A model generated the notes under the pieces. That model saw only the letters and a list, made by a program, of their open reading frames with translations, ran no database searches and was not told the DNA's origin. A stretch of DNA of 15,600 nt from Bordetella sp. GTDB taxonomy: Bacteria; Pseudomonadota; Gammaproteobacteria; Burkholderiales; Burkholderiaceae_B. The number at the start of each line of letters is the position of its first letter. Position 1 is the stretch's first letter. The position numbers and the translations under genes were made by a program. The stretch is taken from positions 1 through 15,600 of the forward strand of contig DAIDKG010000190.1 of NCBI GenBank assembly GCA_027450125.1. Reading direction: 5' to 3'. Shown one piece after another: positions 1 through 7,297 of the stretch.

Positions 1-84
1 CCGCCGGCATGGGCAGATTATAGGTTCCTCAACGACACGATCATGACAGTCCGGGCCCGGGCGGCAATGGGCCCCAGGCCGCCG

Positions 85-1461
85 CTACAGGACCGACAGC
101 TTGGCCGAGCGCACGGTGTTCACGCCCACCGCCAGCATGGCGCAGAACGCGGCCAGGATCAGCGCCATGGTCGAGCCGTGCGCGATGTGCAGGCCATAGG
201 CCACCGCCACCAGCGCCGTCCCCAGGCTCTGCCCGAACACCCGGGTAGTGGACTGCACGCCGCCGACCGCGCCGCTGCGCTCGAGCGGCGCCGCCCCCAG
301 CATGGCGCGGTTGTTGGGCGTCTGGAAGAAGCCGAAACCCAGTCCGGCCAGGAACATGACGCCCATGACCGACGTGTTGGACGCGCCATGCGGCAGCAGG
401 GCAACCCCGATGAGCGCGATCGCCATGGCCCCCGCGCCCAGGCCGCTGAGCAGGGCAGCCGAATAACGGTCGGCCAGGCGGCCGGCCAGCACCGCAATGG
501 CCGCCGTGCCCACGGGCCAGGCGGCCATCAGCATGCCCAGCTGCCATTGTTCTCGGCCCAGTTCGTGCAGGAAGTAGAACGGCAGCGACACGTAGGCCGC
601 GGTCTGCGCGGCGAAGGTGAATACCGACGCCGCCACGGCAAAGCCCAGCGGCTTGATGCGCAGCAGGTCGATGGGCACCAGCGGCGCCTGCTGCCCGTTG
701 GCGCGGCGCACCAGGACCCGGGCCAGCGCCACGGCGGCGGCGATCAGCAACAGGGCCTTGGGGAAATTCTCGGTCAGATCGTCGACCCCGATGATGAAAG
801 CCGCCATGGCCGCCATCGATACCAGGGCGCTGGGCACGTCGATCGGCCCCTTGATGCGCGGCACGTCGGGCAGCGTGCGGATGCCCGCCAGCAGCACTAG
901 GCTCACCGGCACGTTCACGGCGAAGATCCAGCGCCAGGACGCCACGGAGACGATCAGCGAACCGATGGACGGCCCCAGCACCGACATCAGCGCGACCACC
1001 GTGGCGTTCAGGCTGACGCCGCGCCCGAGATGGCGGCTGGGATAGATGTTGCGCACCATGCCGCCGAACATGCACATCAGCGTGGCCGCCCCCACGCCCT
1101 GGCAGACGCGCGCAAGATTGAGCTGCCACAGCGCCGTGGACAGGGCGCAGCCCAGCGAGGACAGCATGAACGCCACCACGCCGAAGGTGAACAGGCGCTT
1201 GAAACCCAGCCGCTCGGCCACGGCGGCCATGAGCAGCAGGAACATCACGATGGTGAGGCTGTAGGAATTGACCACCCACACCATGCGCGAGGCCGGCTGG
1301 CCCAGGTTTGCGGCGATGGTGGGCAGCGCCACGTTGACGATGGTGGTGTCCAGCACGGTCAGGCTGATGCCGCACAGCAGCGTGGCGGCCGCCCAGTAGC
1401 GGCGCGGCGCGGGCAGGCCGTCCTGCGAGGGCGCCCGCGCGGCAGGAACTGCTTCGGTCAT
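85..1461 (-). CDS. DHA2-family MFS multidrug exporter
   Basis: Predicted inner-membrane proton-driven drug exporter of the major facilitator superfamily, EmrB/QacA-like (DHA2) branch, 458 residues. The family signature [13 protein letters not shown] is at residues 38-50, a degenerate motif A (AERLGFKR) near 82-89, a motif C-like GPSIGS near 163-168, and WRWIF..N.P near 176-185, which is characteristic of DHA2. Many hydrophobic segments span the whole length. The ATG at 1461 overlaps the glmU stop in an ATGA, so translation is probably coupled. Upstream in-frame ATGs lie inside glmU and give an arginine- and histidine-rich N-terminus unlike an MFS protein, so I reject them. The stop is TAG at 85-87. 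The substrate cannot be told from sequence. Probably the last gene of phaM-glmU-MFS. Family is confident, specificity unknown. Confidence 0.9.
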   Translation of the reverse strand: MTEAVPAARAPSQDGLPAPRRYWAAATLLCGISLTVLDTTIVNVALPTIAANLGQPASRMVWVVNSYSLTIVMFLLLMAAVAERLGFKRLFTFGVVAFMLSSLGCALSTALWQLNLARVCQGVGAATLMCMFGGMVRNIYPSRHLGRGVSLNATVVALMSVLGPSIGSLIVSVASWRWIFAVNVPVSLVLLAGIRTLPDVPRIKGPIDVPSALVSMAAMAAFIIGVDDLTENFPKALLLIAAAVALARVLVRRANGQQAPLVPIDLLRIKPLGFAVAASVFTFAAQTAAYVSLPFYFLHELGREQWQLGMLMAAWPVGTAAIAVLAGRLADRYSAALLSGLGAGAMAIALIGVALLPHGASNTSVMGVMFLAGLGFGFFQTPNNRAMLGAAPLERSGAVGGVQSTTRVFGQSLGTALVAVAYGLHIAHGSTMALILAAFCAMLAVGVNTVRSAKLSVL

Positions 1462-2828
1462 TTTTTCTTGACGGGGCGCTTCCAGCCTTCGATGCTGCTT
1501 TGCCGCGCTCGGGAGACAGTAAGCTGGCTGGGCGGCGCATCGCGCGTGAGAGTGGTGCCGGCCCCCAGCGTGGCACCGCGGCCCACGCGCACAGGCGCAA
1601 CCAGTTGCGAATCGGAGCCGATGAAGACATCGTCTTCGATGACGGTGCGCCACTTGTTGGCGCCGTCGTAATTGCAGGTGATGGTGCCCGCGCCGATGTT
1701 GACGCGCTCGCCCACGTCGGCGTCGCCCACGTAGGCCAGGTGGTTGGCTTTGCTGTCCCTGCCCACCGCGCTGTTCTTGACCTCGACGAAGTTGCCCACG
1801 TGCACGCCGTCGGCCAGCGTGGTGCCCGGGCGCAGGCGCGCATACGGGCCGATGCGGGCATCGCGGCCCACGCGGGCGTCGTCCAGGTGGCTATAGGCTT
1901 CGATGCGGGTGCCGGCCGCGACCGTCATATTGCGCAGCACGCTATAAGGACCGACGTGCACGCCGTCGCCCAGCCCGACCAGGCCCTCGAACACGCAGCC
2001 CACGTCGATGAAGACATCGCGTCCGCAGATCAGGCTGCCGCGCACGTCGAAGCGCTCGGAGTCCGCCAGCGTGACGCCCGCCTCGAGCTGGCGCCGTGCC
2101 TGTTCGCGCTGCCAGGCGCGTTCGAGCTGGACCTGCTGCGCGCGGCTGTTCACACCCATGGTTTCCCACGCGGCCCCGGGGTGCGCGGCCTGCACGGCCA
2201 CGCCGTCGGCCACGGCCAGGCCGACCACGTCGGTGAGGTAGTACTCGCCCTGGGCGTTGCGGTTGCCGATGCGGCCCAGCCAGTCTTTGAGCAGGGCCGT
2301 GGGCGCGGCCAGCATGCCGGTGTTGACTTCGCGGATGGCCAGCTCGGCCTCGCTCGCATCCTTGTGCTCGACGATGCGCAGCACCTGGCCGTCTACGCCG
2401 CGCACGATGCGGCCGTAGCCGGAAGCATCGTCCAGGATCTCGGTGAGCACGGCCACGCCCTGGCCGCGCGCAGCCAGCAGGCGCCTGAGCGTCTCGGGCT
2501 GCACCAGCGGCACGTCGCCGTAGAGTACCAGCGTGACGTCGTCCGCATCGCCTTCGAGCAGCTGCGGCACCGCCTGCTGCACGGCGTGGCCGGTGCCTTG
2601 CTGCGGCTGCTGCAGGGCAAAGCACAGATCGGGTTCGCCCTCGTAATAAGCGCGCACGCGTTCGGCGCCGTGACCCACCACTACCGTGATGCGCGCCGGA
2701 TCGAGCTGGCGCGCGCTATCGAGGACATGACCCAGCATGGGGCGGCCCGCCAGGGTGTGCAGCACTTTGGGCAGGTCCGATTGCATACGCTTGCCCAGAC
2801 CGGCGGCAAGGATTACGACATTGAGCAT
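1458..2828 (-). CDS. glmU: Bifunctional UDP-GlcNAc pyrophosphorylase / GlcN-1-P acetyltransferase GlmU
   Basis: Makes UDP-N-acetylglucosamine in the cytoplasm for peptidoglycan and lipopolysaccharide: it acetylates glucosamine-1-phosphate, then uridylylates the product. At 456 residues it has the same length as E. coli GlmU. The N-terminal nucleotidyltransferase domain opens with LAAGLGKRM and PKVLH (R14 and K21 match catalytic R18 and K25 of E. coli), followed by QQGTGHAVQ and the metal-site YGDVPLV. The C-terminal half is a left-handed beta-helix with imperfect hexapeptide repeats (for example VGNFVEV, NIGAGT) and the catalytic histidine at H363 in [11 protein letters not shown], the same number as in E. 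coli. It ends in a basic tail (KRPVKKK). No clear Shine-Dalgarno precedes the ATG. It starts 27 bp after phaM, and its stop overlaps the MFS start by 4 bp. Confidence 0.98.
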   Translation of the reverse strand: MLNVVILAAGLGKRMQSDLPKVLHTLAGRPMLGHVLDSARQLDPARITVVVGHGAERVRAYYEGEPDLCFALQQPQQGTGHAVQQAVPQLLEGDADDVTLVLYGDVPLVQPETLRRLLAARGQGVAVLTEILDDASGYGRIVRGVDGQVLRIVEHKDASEAELAIREVNTGMLAAPTALLKDWLGRIGNRNAQGEYYLTDVVGLAVADGVAVQAAHPGAAWETMGVNSRAQQVQLERAWQREQARRQLEAGVTLADSERFDVRGSLICGRDVFIDVGCVFEGLVGLGDGVHVGPYSVLRNMTVAAGTRIEAYSHLDDARVGRDARIGPYARLRPGTTLADGVHVGNFVEVKNSAVGRDSKANHLAYVGDADVGERVNIGAGTITCNYDGANKWRTVIEDDVFIGSDSQLVAPVRVGRGATLGAGTTLTRDAPPSQLTVSRARQSSIEGWKRPVKKK

Positions 2829-2855
2829 GGAAGACTTGGGGATGAAGCGGAAAGG

Positions 2856-3491
2856 TCAGGATTGATCGGGGGACGATGCGGCAGCCTTGCGCGGCGCGGC
2901 CTGGCGCGGCCCGGTTTTGCGCGCAGCGGACTTGCGCGGACCGGCCTGGCGTGGACCGGCCTTCTTGGGCGCCGGCTTGGGGGCTGCCGCGGCAGCCTGT
3001 TCGGTGCCGGGTATGCCGGCGGCCGTGGCCGCGGCGATATTGCTGAACTGCTGCTGCAGCAGGTTCCACCAGGCCGAGGCCGACTGCGCGGCCTCGTCGA
3101 ACGCCGAGCTCGTCTCCTTGGGCGCCTCGCCGCCCATCGTCGCCGCGGCGGCGGCCATGGGATCCATTGCAGACATCTTGCCGACGAAGGACTTGAGCGT
3201 CGTGATGGTGGCGCGCTGCACCTCCATGCCCTGGATGGCGCTGTCGAGCATGGACAGATTCATGCGCAGCCAGCTCTCGACCGAACGCAGTTCGGCGATG
3301 CGCCGGTCCAGTTCCTCGACGTCCATGGTCGGCCCCATGGGCAGCACCTGGGAGAAACCGCCCTGGCTCGCCAGGCCGGCCCAGGCCTGGCGCATCATGT
3401 CCATGCTAGCCAGGAACGGATTGCCGGACGCATCGGACGGCTGCCCCAGGCCGGGCAGCACGAAAGGATTGGTATGGCTGGAATCGGACAT
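2856..3491 (-). CDS. phaM: PhaM-like polyhydroxyalkanoate granule / nucleoid linker protein
   Basis: A 211-residue protein resembling Ralstonia PhaM, which activates PHA synthase PhaC and links PHB granules to the nucleoid through a basic tail. An N-terminal NPF..PGLGQP segment comes first. A conserved helical region at about 57-105 (EELDRRIAELRSVESWL, then LDSAIQGMEVQRATI) is the family core. An Ala-rich stretch follows, then a histone-like tail (about 171-203) of repeated GPR/APRKA units rich in Lys, Arg, Pro and Ala, presumably DNA-binding. The ATG at 3491 has a good AAGGAG (plus-strand 3497-3502) 5 nt upstream. First gene of the presumed phaM-glmU-MFS operon; it diverges from the DUF3717-like gene across 65 bp. 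The family call comes from recalled motifs, and I see no phaC or phaP in the window. Confidence 0.85.
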   Translation of the reverse strand: MSDSSHTNPFVLPGLGQPSDASGNPFLASMDMMRQAWAGLASQGGFSQVLPMGPTMDVEELDRRIAELRSVESWLRMNLSMLDSAIQGMEVQRATITTLKSFVGKMSAMDPMAAAAATMGGEAPKETSSAFDEAAQSASAWWNLLQQQFSNIAAATAAGIPGTEQAAAAAPKPAPKKAGPRQAGPRKSAARKTGPRQAAPRKAAASSPDQS

Positions 3492-3556
3492 GCTGTCTCC
3501 TTGTCTCTTGTTCAGCTGCCGACCGATATTACGCCCGTTTCTGGGACAATGGCGGC

Positions 3557-3775
3557 ATGGACCGCATCACCCTGCCCCAGATCGAAGAGGCCATCAACTA
3601 CTGGCGCAAGCGCGAACCCTCGCAAGGCGAGGAGTCGCGCCTGTGCCCGCAGGCGGCCGCCCTGGCCGCGCCCTATGCCCTGATGATCATCGGCCATCGG
3701 CGCGACATCGGCACCGACGAACTGCCGCCTGCCGCGCTGGCGGCCTACCGGGCCTGGTGCGCCGCCCTGGGCTGA
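3557..3775 (+). CDS. Small DUF3717-like protein
   Basis: A 72-residue soluble protein of unknown function. The sequence ITLPQIEEAINYWRKREP, followed by LCPQAAALAAPYALMI and a final AYRAWCAAL helix, matches my recollection of the DUF3717 family of Burkholderiales, short helical proteins with a conserved INYWR motif and an LCPEA-like motif. There is no signal peptide or membrane segment. The gene lies between divergent phaM (65 bp away) and convergent sco (stop codons 2 bp apart), so it must have its own promoter in 3492-3556. I see no convincing -35/-10 pair there and no strong Shine-Dalgarno. Family conservation of the N-terminus is the main support for this ATG. Not to be read as an enzyme. 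Confidence 0.75.
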   Translation: MDRITLPQIEEAINYWRKREPSQGEESRLCPQAAALAAPYALMIIGHRRDIGTDELPPAALAAYRAWCAALG

Positions 3776-3777
3776 AC

Positions 3778-4416
3778 TCAGCTCTTGAGCAGGATCTTGA
3801 TGTCGTGCTCCAGGTCGGCGGCGCTGGCATCGTGGTCGACGAGCACGCGCGCCTGGCCCTTGGGGTCGAACAGATAGAACGCGGCCGTGTGATCCATGGT
3901 GTAGTCGTCGGCCGCGCCGCTCTTGCCCGGCACCTTGGCGTAGTAGGCCTTGAAAGCCGCCGCGGCCTTGCGGGTTTCCTCGGCCGTGCCGCGCAGGGCC
4001 AGAAAACGCGGATCGAACGCGGTCGCATACTGCTTGAGCACCTGGGCCGTATCGCGGTCGGGATCCACCGTGATGAAAAGCACCTGCACCTTGTCGGCAT
4101 CGGGGCCGAGCTTGTGCATCACGTCGGCCAGTTCGGCCAGCGATGTCGGACACACGTCCGGACACTGGGTGTAGCCGAAGAACACCACCACCACCTTGCC
4201 GGCGAAACTGGCCAGCGTGCGCGGCTGGCCGTTGAAGTCGGTGAGGGCCCAGTCCTTGCCCAGGTGGGTGCCCGTGATGTCGCTGCCTTTGAAAGCCGGA
4301 CCCTTATCGCCGCAGGCGGCCAGCGCCCACGGCATGGACAGCGCCAGGGCGCCCGATGCCGCGAGGCGCAGCGCGCGGCGGCGGCCAGGGGCGGCCGGTT
4401 CTTTCGTCGGCTTCAT
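3778..4416 (-). CDS. SCO1/SenC copper chaperone of cytochrome c oxidase (lipoprotein)
   Basis: Predicted membrane-anchored periplasmic thioredoxin-fold protein that delivers copper to the CuA site of cytochrome oxidase. It has 212 residues. An N-terminal [15 protein letters not shown] stretch leads to a lipobox LAAC with Cys35 as the lipidation site. The copper-binding CxxxC is QCPDVCP (C85, C89) after the VVVFFGYTQ strand, and the partner histidine is H176 in TMDHTAAFY, so all three SCO ligands are present. The ATG at 4416 overlaps the ctaB stop in ATGA; this and the signal sequence starting directly after it fix the start. Last gene of ctaA-ctaB-sco. It could equally be called senC or scoI; I leave the symbol open. 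Confidence 0.93.
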   Translation of the reverse strand: MKPTKEPAAPGRRRALRLAASGALALSMPWALAACGDKGPAFKGSDITGTHLGKDWALTDFNGQPRTLASFAGKVVVVFFGYTQCPDVCPTSLAELADVMHKLGPDADKVQVLFITVDPDRDTAQVLKQYATAFDPRFLALRGTAEETRKAAAAFKAYYAKVPGKSGAADDYTMDHTAAFYLFDPKGQARVLVDHDASAADLEHDIKILLKS

Positions 4417-5312
4417 GCGAGCAGCAATCCGATCCAGTGGTCCGCCAGCAGGGCGGCGAACAACAGCGACAAGTACACGATGGAGTAGCGAAACAGGCGG
4501 CGCGCCTGCGCGTCGCTGTAATGCCGGTAAAGGCGCCAGGCATGCCGCAGGAACAAACCGCTGAGCACCACTGCGCACAGCAGGTAGGGCCAGCCGTTCA
4601 TGTGGATGGCATAAGGCAGCAGCGACACGATGAACAAGCCCACGCTGTAGAGCAGGATCTGCAGCTGGGTATGGCGGCGGCCGTGCGTGACCGGCAGCAT
4701 GGGCAGGCCCGATTTGATGTAATCCTGCTCGCGGTACAGGGCCAGGGCCCAGAAATGCGGCGGCGTCCAGACAAAGATGATGAGCACCAGCAGCCACGCC
4801 TGGACCGGCACGGCATGGGCCACGGCCGCCCAGCCCAGCGCCGGCGGCATGGCGCCGGCCAGGCCGCCGATGACGATGTTCTGCGAGGTGTGCGGCTTGA
4901 GCAGGACCGTGTAGACGATGGCGTAGCCCACGAACGTGGCGAAGGTCAGCCACATGGTGAGCGGGTTGACCAGCAGGTAGAGCACCAGCATGCCCGCGCC
5001 GCCCAGCAGGCCCGAGAGCCCGAGGACCTGGTAGGCCGGGATGGTGCCCTGGGCCGTGGCGCGCCGCGCCGTGCGCGCCATGCGGGCGTCGACTTCCTGC
5101 TCGATGAGGCAGTTGATGGCGAAGGCCGCGGCGGCCAGCAGCCAGATGCCCAGCACGCCGTAGACCACGCTGTCCCAGCGCGGCAGGCCGGGCACCGCCA
5201 GGAACATGCCGATGACCGCGCAGAAGACGGCCAGTTGCGTGACCCGGGGTTTGGTCAGCACCAGATACTGGCGCAACAGGCCTTGAGAGGATTGAGTGGC
5301 GGCGGCGGTCAT
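4413..5312 (-). CDS. ctaB: Protoheme IX farnesyltransferase (heme O synthase)
   Basis: Inner-membrane UbiA-superfamily prenyltransferase that converts heme B to heme O by adding a farnesyl group, the substrate for CtaA. It has 299 residues with about seven to nine hydrophobic helices. The first polar motif is [15 protein letters not shown] (N67, E71, D75), the counterpart of NxxxDxxxD in the family, with Glu at the first acidic position. The second conserved loop is [14 protein letters not shown], and TKPRVTQL near residue 20 is also typical. The ATG at 5312 lies 12 bp after the ctaA stop, and GAGGGA at the end of ctaA could serve as a long-spaced ribosome site. The usual RTRxRP after the first motif reads RTARRA here. 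Middle gene of the heme cluster; also known as cyoE. Confidence 0.96.
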   Translation of the reverse strand: MTAAATQSSQGLLRQYLVLTKPRVTQLAVFCAVIGMFLAVPGLPRWDSVVYGVLGIWLLAAAAFAINCLIEQEVDARMARTARRATAQGTIPAYQVLGLSGLLGGAGMLVLYLLVNPLTMWLTFATFVGYAIVYTVLLKPHTSQNIVIGGLAGAMPPALGWAAVAHAVPVQAWLLVLIIFVWTPPHFWALALYREQDYIKSGLPMLPVTHGRRHTQLQILLYSVGLFIVSLLPYAIHMNGWPYLLCAVVLSGLFLRHAWRLYRHYSDAQARRLFRYSIVYLSLLFAALLADHWIGLLLA

Positions 5313-5324
5313 GATGCCGTTATT

Positions 5325-6341
5325 TTATCCCTCGGATGTAACAGGCGGTCCGCCGGCCGTGCCCAGGCGCACCAGGATCAGGACCATGACCAGCGTAATG
5401 GCCGCAGCGCCGCCCGTGTGCAGCACCGCCACGGCCAGCGGCCACTGGAAAAATATGGTGGTAAGCCCGGTGCACAGCTGCGCCAACAGCAGGCACAGCA
5501 GCAGCGTGGCCGGTCCGCGCACCCCCGCTTCGGCGCGCAGCCGCCAGGCCAGGGGCACCAGGTAGATGAAGACCACGAAGGCGAAATTGCGGTGCGTCCA
5601 GTGGATGGCCGTCAGCGCCGCCTGGGAAATCGCCTGGCCCGAGGGCAATTCGCCCAGGGCGCGGATCAGCGAGAATCCGTCGCGGAAATCCATGGGAGGC
5701 ACCCAGGCGCCCTGGCACATGGGAAAGTCCATGCAGGCCAGTGCGGCGTAATTGGTGCTGACCCAGCCGCCAAGCAATATCTGCACCGACAGCAGCAGCA
5801 GCCCGACCACCACCCAGGGCCTGAAGCGCCTGGCCGCCGCGGCCAGCGCCAGGTGCGGTTTCTCGCGCGCGGCCAGTGCGGTCAGCAGTCCCAGCACGAC
5901 CAGGCCTATGGCCAGGTGCGCCGTCACCACCACGGGCATGAGCCGGTGCGTGACCGTCCAGGCGCCGAAGGCGCCCTGCAGGCACACGGCCACCAGGGTC
6001 GCCGTGGCCAGCGCCGGCGAGCGGCCCAGGTGGCGGCGATAGCGCCAGGCCATGAAGAGAATGGCGATGATCAGGCAGCCGAGCGTGGCGCCCACATAGC
6101 GGTGCACCATCTCGATCCAGGCCTTGGACAGGGAGACCGGCCCATAAGGCATGGCGTGCACCGCCTGATCGATCTCGGACAGCGAGCCCAGGGGCGAAGT
6201 GCTGCCGTAGCAGCCCGGCCAGTCGGGACAGCCCAGCCCGGAATCGGTCAGGCGCACGAAGGCGCCGAACATGATCAGGTCCAGCGTCAGGAACCAGGTC
6301 AGAAACACCAGTTTGCGGTAAATGCGAGTGATGCGATCCAT
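5325..6341 (-). CDS. ctaA: Heme A synthase (COX15/CtaA)
   Basis: Inner-membrane enzyme that oxidises the C8 methyl of heme O to make heme A for aa3-type oxidase. It has 338 residues and eight hydrophobic helices in two pseudo-repeats. Visible signatures are FVRLTDSGLGCPDWPGC (C38, C44) with a second cysteine pair at C203 and C209, EMVHRYVG (H80), VTAHLAIG (H142), IHWTHRNF (H250) and AVLHTGG (H308). The four histidines correspond to the heme ligands known in the Bacillus enzyme. The start at 6341 gives a normal N-terminus ahead of the first helix. First gene of ctaA-ctaB-sco; it diverges from the NUDIX gene across 104 bp. The oxidase subunit genes often found just upstream of ctaA in related bacteria are absent here. 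Confidence 0.96.
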   Translation of the reverse strand: MDRITRIYRKLVFLTWFLTLDLIMFGAFVRLTDSGLGCPDWPGCYGSTSPLGSLSEIDQAVHAMPYGPVSLSKAWIEMVHRYVGATLGCLIIAILFMAWRYRRHLGRSPALATATLVAVCLQGAFGAWTVTHRLMPVVVTAHLAIGLVVLGLLTALAAREKPHLALAAAARRFRPWVVVGLLLLSVQILLGGWVSTNYAALACMDFPMCQGAWVPPMDFRDGFSLIRALGELPSGQAISQAALTAIHWTHRNFAFVVFIYLVPLAWRLRAEAGVRGPATLLLCLLLAQLCTGLTTIFFQWPLAVAVLHTGGAAAITLVMVLILVRLGTAGGPPVTSEG

Positions 6342-6396
6342 GCCCGCATTTTTGCATAGGCAGCTGACGCAACGCGGAACGCGGGGCCGGCCGTCG

Positions 6397-6415
6397 CGCG
6401 CCCGCAGCGGGCGCG
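6397..6415. repeat. GC-rich 9-bp perfect inverted repeat between ctaA and the NUDIX gene
   Basis: CGCGCCCGC, one central A, then GCGGGCGCG: a 19-bp palindrome in the divergent 104-bp intergenic region. There is no T tract on either side, so a terminator is unlikely. It could be an operator or chance symmetry in GC-rich DNA. Between it and the NUDIX start lies a -10-like TAAAAT (6430-6435) with no matching -35. Confidence 0.4.
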
Positions 6416-6445
6416 TGCGGCGGACGCATTAAAATCCGCACCATC

Positions 6446-7249
6446 ATGCATTCCATCCCGCCAGCCCGTCTCATTTCCCTGTACGACACCCTGCGCGCCC
6501 GGGCCAGCGAATCGCCGCCCGACGGGTCCTTGCCGCTGGATCTGGCCGGCCATCGCGGCGGCTGGATCGCCCCACCGGCCCAGGCGGCCTTGCGCCAGGC
6601 CGGACTGGCCGTCCTCGAGGACGGCATCGTGCTGTTGCTGCCGGGCCGGCAGCCGGGCCCGGAACTGGACGCCGCGCTGGCCCAGGCCGCCCAGGCGCTG
6701 CGCCAGGCCGGCTGCCTGGGCCGATGGCGCGACGAATTGCTGGACATACACTCGAACGGCGAGCTGCTGGGCGCGATCGAACGCGCCGCCATGCGCCCCC
6801 TGGGCCTGCTGACCCGCGCGGTGCACCTGAACGCCTGGACGCCCGACGGCCGCCTGTGGGTTGCCCGCCGGGCGCTGGACAAAGCCACCGACCCGGGCAT
6901 GTGGGACACCCTTGTCGGCGGCCTGGTCGGCAGCGGCGAAAGCCTGGACCTGGCCCTGGTGCGCGAATGCGGCGAGGAGGCCGGCCTGGACGCTCCGCAA
7001 TTGCAAGGCCGTGGCCCGATGCGCACCATCGTGCGCGTGCAGCGCCGTCTGCCCGAGGGCTATCAAGTCGAGGACCTGCTGGCCAGCCGCTGCGTGCTGG
7101 CGCCCGACGCGCGGCCGGCCAATCGCGACGGCGAGGTCATGGAAATCGCCGCCATGCCGGTGGACGAGGTCGTCGGCCTGGTGGAGGCGGGCGAATTCAC
7201 GCTGGAAGCCGCCCTGGTCATCGTCGAGGAATTGCTGCGCGCGGCCTGA
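6446..7249 (+). CDS. NUDIX hydrolase with DUF4743-like N-terminal domain
   Basis: Predicted cytoplasmic nucleoside-diphosphate-linked pyrophosphatase, 267 residues. The Nudix box at 159-181 fits GX5EX7REUXEEXGU fully in its charged positions (E165, R173, E174, E177, E178, G180), with Cys175 where an aliphatic residue is usual. The N-terminal 120 or so residues (GHRGGWIAP, then RWRDELLDI) resemble the DUF4743 extension found in fungal Tnr3-type proteins and some proteobacterial NUDIX enzymes, acting on thiamine-type diphosphates in that lineage; substrate transfer to this protein is inference. No Shine-Dalgarno precedes the ATG, and a TAAAAT box 10 nt upstream would put the transcript start almost at the ATG, so it may be leaderless. 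Single-gene unit, convergent with the antiporter. Confidence 0.88.
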   Translation: MHSIPPARLISLYDTLRARASESPPDGSLPLDLAGHRGGWIAPPAQAALRQAGLAVLEDGIVLLLPGRQPGPELDAALAQAAQALRQAGCLGRWRDELLDIHSNGELLGAIERAAMRPLGLLTRAVHLNAWTPDGRLWVARRALDKATDPGMWDTLVGGLVGSGESLDLALVRECGEEAGLDAPQLQGRGPMRTIVRVQRRLPEGYQVEDLLASRCVLAPDARPANRDGEVMEIAAMPVDEVVGLVEAGEFTLEAALVIVEELLRAA

Positions 7250-7278
7250 GGACCTCGCGCAGCCGCGCGGACCCAGGC

Positions 7279-7294
7279 CTGCCGGTACCGGCAG
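7279..7294. terminator. Palindrome between convergent stops, possible bidirectional terminator
   Basis: CTGCCGGTACCGGCAG is a perfect 16-bp palindrome sitting between the NUDIX stop (7249) and the antiporter stop (7298). CTTCT follows on the plus strand, which is only a weak U tract. Its position between convergent genes is the main support. Confidence 0.45.
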
Positions 7295-7297
7295 CTT

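Noticed and set aside
1..84. Terminator for the MFS gene in the window edge
   Set aside because: GGGCCC-type symmetry is present, but there is no clean stem-loop and no T tract on the minus strand. I see no supportable feature in these 84 bases.
41..1861. Minus-strand frame of about 606 codons overlapping the MFS gene
   Set aside because: It is a different frame from the one carrying the MFS signatures, and its product is Arg/Pro/Gly-rich with no membrane pattern.
1500..3683. Plus-strand frame of about 727 codons over glmU and phaM
   Set aside because: Antisense to glmU and phaM, which have recognisable motifs. It also runs into the start of the DUF3717-like gene in another frame.
4356..6359. 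Plus-strand frame of about 667 codons over ctaA and ctaB
   Set aside because: Antisense to two membrane enzymes with conserved motifs; the product is a Gln/His/Arg-rich composition with no domains.
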